The position numbers and the translations under genes are program-made. The notes below the pieces were generated by a model. That model was not told the origin of the DNA. It did not search any database and saw only the letters and a program-made list of their open reading frames with translations. Positions 58,010 to 64,000 of a DNA stretch of 64,000 bases are shown piece after piece. The DNA lies in the NCBI RefSeq assembly GCF_030272615.1, contig NC_081415.1, forward strand, positions 187,315,233 through 187,379,232. The letters are read 5' to 3'. Each line of letters starts with the position of its first letter. Within the stretch, counting starts at the first letter, position 1. Origin of the DNA: Cryptomeria japonica. Its lineage: Eukaryota > Streptophyta > Pinopsida > Cupressales > Cupressaceae.

Positions 58010-60646
58010 AATGCTAGCTTTTGCAAAGAGGATGACACTATCAATGGATGGCGACCAATTACCCTCCTTAATACTTCATACAAAATTATAGCTAAGGATC
58101 TTGTGCAAAGAATTAAATGCATTTCGCAAATGATTGTTTATCCAAAGCAAACTAGTTTCTTGGGAGGAAGATTTATCTTAGACAATTTGGTTCTTGCATG
58201 GGAAATAACTAAATGGGCCAAACAATCTGCTTAAGATAAACTAATTATTAAGCTTGACTTTGAAAAAGCTTATGAATGTTTCTACTGGCCATTCATCCTT
58301 AAAATGCTTAAATGGATTGGATTTGGACCTAAATTATGTGAACAAATCTATATGTTATTCATGGATGCATCTGCTAGAGTTGTTGTCAATGGTGTGCTCT
58401 CTCCTTCATTTCCCTTGCAAAAATCCATTCGACAAGGTTGTCACCTTGCTCCTTATTTGTATGTCCTTATGACTAATGCACTTGGTTATATGTTTCAACA
58501 CACTCTATCAAACAGACTTATTCAAGGAATATCTCTTCCAAACAATGTTACAACTCTAAATTCTCATTTTGTGGATGACAGTATGTTATTCATTCAAAAT
58601 TCTACAGATGAAGTGACTAGTATGTTTGACATATTAGATCTTTCTGTTACTGTTTTAGGCTCTAAGTTGGCCATGCATAAGATTGAATTCATAATGACTC
58701 ATCCCAACCCTCACCCACCTTGAATTCCTAGTTAATAGCGTGAGGTGAAGCATGGCACTATAATAAGATACCTTGGTATCCCATTTGGTATAGGTGTTTC
58801 ACTTAACGAGATGTGAAATTGATTCTTGTATAAACTAAAAAATAAACTTCAACAAGTTCCTTTCCATGGCCGATAGAATCCAAGTCGCCAACAAAATCCT
58901 TTTAGCTAGTCATGTCTATATCTCTTCCTGTTGGCTGCCCTTTAAAACCTACTACAATTACTTGACTCGACTTATTAGAAGTTTCCTTTGGGACAAATGG
59001 GGAAATACCAAAGGTATTTTGTCTACTTTGTGGACTCATTGCATCAAACCAAAAAATAAAGGTGGTTTAGGAATTATAGACCCCTATACCCAGGGCATTT
59101 GCCTCACTACAAAATGGACTGTGAGAGCTTTGGATGGAGATGCTCCTTGGAAACTACTATTGGATGATCTTAGAATTTTCTTAGCTAGAAAGATAAGCTT
59201 CTTCTTACACCTTATTTTAAAACATATGGTTCAACACCCTTCAACTCCATTTGGAGAGCTTGGCAAACTAGATCCAAAAAATTAAATTATTATGCTCAGA
59301 CCTTGAGTCATGGATTGAGTTTTGCCTCTTCTTCCATTTGATGGAACTAGTTGGTTCAAGAAAACAATAGCCCTCTAGCTACTATTAAAGACCTCAAAGG
59401 TAGAGACTTCTTTAAAAAGGGCATTCAAGTTTTTTGAGACTTATGGGATCCTTTGAATTTTGATTAGAAAACATGGCAACAAATCAAAATGCGGATCAAT
59501 CTTTCTATAGTATACATGACCCCTATCCAAAAAATAGAACAGCTTGTTAGGCCTGAGTTGTGGTGTCTCATGTCATCACCATGTCACGATAACTTTATTA
59601 AAGATTGAAAATGGCCTAGCAATCAGAAATTCCAAAGTTTCTCTCTCAAAACTCTATAAGAAATTCCTTCCTTCCATTCCCTTATCCCACCAACTCAATC
59701 TCAAGTGGCATTACAAGCTCAATAGATCAAGATGGAACAAGTTAAGCTCACTCATCTGAAAATCTAAACTTGATGCGCAAGCCCAGTTGATAGCATGGAA
59801 AATTATTCATGTCAAACTCCCTATTAGTGATCTACTGTCTTTTATCGGCCCCCCTCCTTCTTGTCCCTTCTGCTCTAAAAAAGAAACTATCAAGCATGCC
59901 TTTTGGCTCTACTCCCATGCTCGAAACCTTTGGGGCCTACTCTTCTCCACTTTCCCTAGGCTATTTCCCCAAGCTTGGACTTGGAAATATACTTTGCTTG
60001 GTCTCTCCTCCACTCACAATATTATTACTCAAACGACACATTATTCTTAAGCACATTTGGAGATTCAGGTGCATGGATGCCTTTTCACACACTTTGTACC
60101 CCCTTCAAATCAAGTAATTGATTATTTGTATGGATTTCTCTCCACAAATCCTTACTCTTCAAACTGCATTTCAAGTTAATGCAGAGCTCAAAAGGACACT
60201 TGAGGACCTGCAAGTTCAACTTAATAATTTTGAGGCAAAGTTTAAAATTCAAGGCATTTAGACAGGTGATATGAGGACTTAGATTGGAGAGATTGGAGAT
60301 CATTGTACTATGTTGTAACTGGCTACTTTGCTTGTTGTATTAGACCTTTGTTCCAGATTTCATGGACTACTTTGTAGTCATTTTGATTGTTCTAGAGAAG
60401 TATAATCAACATATTTATGTTGTCAGTATTGAACTCCATACAAGGTCTAAAATACTTGATCCATTTTCTTGTTGCTGGGTAGCAGTTAACATTGCTTGTT
60501 TCAATCACTTCTTGTTGCTGGGCAACATTCTGAATAGATTTGTATGACTACTTTCTCCTTTCTTGTGTACAACACTATGATTTTGTAATTGAATTTTCTT
60601 TTTCCAATAAAAAAATAAATGGTAATGATTTATCGCAAAAAAAAAA
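58010..60646 (+). pseudogene. 5'-truncated L1-like LINE: reverse transcriptase and zf-RVT
   Basis: The RT domain starts within WRPITLLNTSYKIIAKDL. KLDFEKAYE is the first catalytic block, and PLQKSIRQGCHLAPYLYVL and the FVDD catalytic box (HFVDDSMLF, near 58569) follow. GLGIIDPYTQGICLTTKW is further on, then a zf-RVT-like C-x2-C...H motif (CPFCSKKETIKHAFWL) near 59855. It ends with a poly-A run at 60637-60646. The apurinic endonuclease part is missing, so it is 5'-truncated. Several stops and frameshifts (58233, 58722, after 59285) make it dead. No clear target duplication was found. Confidence 0.88.
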
Positions 60647-61435
60647 CACAAAGCTTAGAAAAAGCATGTAAGATGATCTATTGCATCATCATCTTATAGT
60701 TTTTTTCATTCATGAAATTTTTTTTTGGATAACAATTATTATAATTTTAAATTTTTTGTAAAGGTTTATATTTGACATGTAATAATAATATATTGTTATT
60801 ATTTACTTACATTGAACATGTTACCTTTATGAGACCGAGCAGCTTGACTTAGTGATCAATGACAAAAAGTTTAAAAAGCATGCAAGATGATATAATGTGT
60901 CGCCATCTTACACATGAATTTTTTTCTCAATCATCAATTTTTTTATTTTTGCGTAATAGGCTTTTTCAAAAAGGATGAGCACAAATTTGATTAGCAAGAG
61001 AAAACTAGCAATGAGATTTTGTCTTTATTTTGCTTCTTGCATGCAACCTTGTTGTAAGTAGGAAGCTAAGCACAAAACACGTATGAACAAAACACATATG
61101 ACCTTTGGTAGTTTGTCTCTCCTCAAAACCACAATGCACTACTAATTACCACCCTTGAATATGCTCCACCAACACCTTTTCACTTTAATGCCTAATTTAA
61201 CCAAATAACTAAACATCCACAACCAGCAAACTCCAAAACTTCCACTATCTAATTATTTTCACCCAACCATGACAAATTTTATTTATGATTAATATTTAAT
61301 TTAGATATAAAGTTCATATTATAATTAGATCTATTAAAATATTATATATTTTGTTGTTGATGGAATAGTGTAGGTACCCTTTTTCCTACCTAATACAAAA
61401 CACAGAAGTGATGTATCGTCAAATCATCAGAAGAA
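60647..61435. other. AT-rich DNA, no gene seen
   Basis: No ORF or motif. Two near-repeats of GCATG(T/C)AAGATGAT(C/A)TA (60666 and 60883) lie in similar surroundings (CATCATCTTA.AGTTTTTTTC / CGCCATCTTACACATGAATTTTTTTCTC), suggesting an old duplication of about 220 bp. Confidence 0.4.
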
Positions 61436-61477
61436 GTGAGAGGTACGATAGCGTTAGTATCACGCAAACCTTACAAT

Positions 61478-61620
61478 GATGGTCGTCCAGGTCAAAATTC
61501 CTACCTAACGGAAGTGGTGTATCGTAGAAATTACTCCAAAATGATGGTAGTCCAGGTCAAAATTATGTTCTCCACCATGCAAGACTTAAATACGTTACGT
61601 AGACCGCCAAAATTTCTACA
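61478..61620. repeat. 65-bp near-tandem duplication
   Basis: GATGGTCGTCCAGGTCAAAA at 61478 and GATGGTAGTCCAGGTCAAAA at 61543, each followed by different short tails. Confidence 0.8.
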
Positions 61621-61783
61621 TGATTCCATATTTTTCTCTCCTTGCTCTCAAACGGTTATAATTACTCTTTCCTGGGAGTTTCCACCTTTGTACTTCTCTT
61701 GTATTTTCTTCACCGTGCAAGACTAAAATTTATACGCTGTCCGGGTGATTACATATTTTTCTCAGGCTATAATTACTTTCCCA

Positions 61784-61985
61784 GGCTATGACGACTGACA
61801 ATTAAAATTGAAAGGACGTGTCTGCCGTGCAATTGTGTCATATTTGAATTTAGTGGCATCTTCGAAGTGACGTTTCTTTTTCGGGGCTATGACGACTGAC
61901 TTTAAATTTGAGTGGACGTGTTTGCCGTGCAATTGTGTCATAGTAGAATTTAGTGGCCTCCTTGAAGTTTCAACCTTACAATTTC
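61784..61985. repeat. 101-bp tandem duplication
   Basis: Copies start GGCTATGACGACTGAC at 61784 and 61885. They share GGACGTGT(C/T)TGCCGTGCA and ATTGTGTCATA, and diverge at the end of the second copy. Confidence 0.9.
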
Positions 61986-64000
61986 TCTTGTATTTCTGTA
62001 TTTCTAGGAGGTTCGTGATGTACGAAATCAGGGTAAAAGTCTGCAGAGAAAGTATATAGAGAAAATATGTCAGCAACTTTGTAGGTATATGAAATCGGAC
62101 TCATCTATTCTGGTTCCAAAACGGCATTGTCGTACAAACTGCATCCGGAGTCCATTGACATACATCCCTCCTATATCCACTTGCTAGGATGGCGTGGAGG
62201 TAACGGACCCACACGACCTATGGCGTGGAGACATCTGGTTCATTTGAGATCGGGAAGTGTTGACCGCATTGTTTCTGTGTGTCCCAACCTTTTTTTTTTT
62301 TTATTTCGGCTGCGCTTTATTGTTTTTAATTAAAAAACTTAACTAAACCTATTTAATAAATTTATAATTTAAATTTAAAGTAAATTAAAATAATATAATA
62401 TTATATTTAATTAAAATGAATAAAAACATGAACTAAAAAAATTATATATATATTTGATTGTGCTAAATTATTTTTGGCCATCTATTATCAATATAATGGT
62501 AAATTATGTATTTGATTAGTTAATTATAAGTTTTTTGGTCAAAATTTTATATTATTTCTCTATCCTTTTTTTTTTATATGTAGGTAATCAATGTGGTAAA
62601 AAATGTCAAGCTGTAATATTTTTTCTTTTTGATAGTTAATGTAGTCAAGATGAGAAATATTTTATATTAAATTGACTTCTATAAATTAATTCATAGGCTT
62701 ATGATAGCCAAAGTTATGGCAAAACAAGAATTTCATATAGGTCTTTCAGTAATATCTATGAACAAAACTAATTTTAGATGTAGTCCTAAAAATTGATCCA
62801 AGAAATAGTCATATGTATATTTAATTATGTTCACGGATTATTGGAAAACAAAATTATAAACCCTAACAAACTCAACATTGTATATAATTTCCTTTCCATT
62901 GAAATCACTAAATGCAAATATGCAATTATATCTAATGAATAAGCAATTCATATGTTTTCTTTAAAACTCTAAATATCATATATGAACTCATCAATTTTGT
63001 AGCATAAATACAATAATACACCAAAGTGTACATATAAGTGAATCACAATAACTTCATTCATCCCATAGGAGGAAACCCTCATAAAGCAAGAAGGTGATAA
63101 TTCAAGAGATATTGAGTGAATAAGACAAATAAGAAGGTATAGAAGCATACCAAAATTTACTTAAAACCTTTTGAACAAGCTAGACAAGGAAATTTTCAAT
63201 TCTCAATTTCTTAAAGAGAAGAAGAAAAAATGAACAGATCAACATAAATTGTGGTCAAGAATATGTAACAAAATATCGAATCACTACAAGCAAGGGTTGG
63301 ACCAAAAGAACACTTATGAGGATGTTCTTATTATTCTACTAGGCACTTAATTAGTTTTTTAGTATTTTGTATCACACTTCCTTGTGATTAGCATGTGCTA
63401 CTTAAACATTGTGTGAGATAATTGGATTGAATTTATTGTGATTTTAGTCATCTTCTACTCCATCAATTGATAGCTAATGTTGCAAGTGTGACTCTATATT
63501 TTGGGTCATAAGAATATTTTTCCAATAAATTAAATGTTCACTATACAATTCACAAAAAGTATATTTAGACAACTAAAATTGACACATCATCATTCCAGCT
63601 CATCTATTGTCATTTTACTTCTAATTAATCATTTGTATTTTGATTAATTATTTTATTTTCTTTCTAAAATTAATTAAATCATAAAATTTATTATTATTGA
63701 TTCTTATTTCTAGCGTTTACTCCACATCATTTTTCTATAAGCTCCCTTAGGTAAATAAATCTCTATCTCACCCCCATCTAAAAATTCAATAAACACTAGA
63801 ATATTTAATTAACTAAACACCTAAGAAAAATTAATTAATATCCCTAATCATTCATGCATGCCTAATAATAAATATTCAAATATTTATGTTCTCAATTTCT
63901 CAAGTAGGTGCATATGTCATATCACTTGTACACTTGCAATACTTAAGGCATAGGAGTTATTCTCACATCCCTAAAAAAAAATACTTTTTAGATCCTTACC
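61986..64000. other. AT-rich DNA, no gene seen
   Basis: No recognisable gene. 62130-62290 is less AT-rich, with a duplicated ATGGCGTGGAG (62189 and 62221). The 68-codon ORF over it has no known motif. Confidence 0.45.

Noticed and set aside
62127-62333. 68-codon plus-strand ORF as a host gene start
   Set aside because: No motif, no splice or promoter support, and followed by AT-rich noncoding DNA.

Overview
This is repeat-rich intergenic DNA from a plant nuclear genome. Evidence: several nested plant-type transposons (CACTA, Ty3/gypsy of the Tat type with a second RNase H, Copia-type LTRs, an L1-like LINE), intron-containing transposase genes, a PLS-type pentatricopeptide (PPR) fragment, a plant mobile domain (PMD) ORF, and a 500-N scaffold gap. 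The density and nesting of decayed elements suit a large-genome seed plant; a gymnosperm is my guess, but nothing here proves it. I see no intact host gene, tRNA, rRNA or CRISPR array. All homology calls come from recognising motifs by eye.

Layout. 1-4215: AT-rich DNA with a (TA)n tract and a GC-rich cluster of hairpins. 4219-28706: one 24.5-kb CACTA (En/Spm) transposon with CACTA...TAGTG ends and a TAA target duplication. It holds subterminal repeats (4440-5300, 9842-10706, 16897-17142), two minus-strand spliced transposase genes (TNP2-like 25995-21697, Transposase_24-like 21269-18390), a captured PPR fragment (27490-28250), and two large PMD-like ORFs on insertions (5560-8683 and 12362-15979). 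The second of these sits on a 6.19-kb insert (10707-16896) with a perfect GGTCC target duplication, TGTT...AACA ends and no gag-pol. 28934-32991: a gag zinc-knuckle remnant, then a third large accessory ORF that ends at a polypurine tract and a Copia-type LTR (33146-33194 continued at 49419-50624).

That LTR is split by a complete 16.2-kb Ty3/gypsy element on the minus strand (33195-49413), with 764/765-bp LTRs and a GTTGT target duplication. It carries gag-protease-RT-RNaseH-integrase on minus and a PMD gene on plus, antisense, between pol and the 3' LTR. Its LTRs are about 99% identical, yet gag-pol has 12 in-frame stops, 2 frameshifts and a YVND reverse transcriptase box, so it probably moved in trans. 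50640-57037: a badly decayed Ty3/gypsy copy on plus, split by a solo LTR (52998-54398, TAATC duplication). 57038-57537: gap. 58010-60646: 5'-truncated LINE with a poly-A end. 60647-64000: AT-rich DNA with short tandem duplications.

Main theme: four large accessory ORFs, at least one a clear PMD protein and two clear homologues of each other, ride on four different transposon contexts in 32 kb. Most of their disabling stops look like C-to-T or G-to-A transitions at methylatable sites (CAG to TAG, CGA to TGA, CTGG to CTAG).
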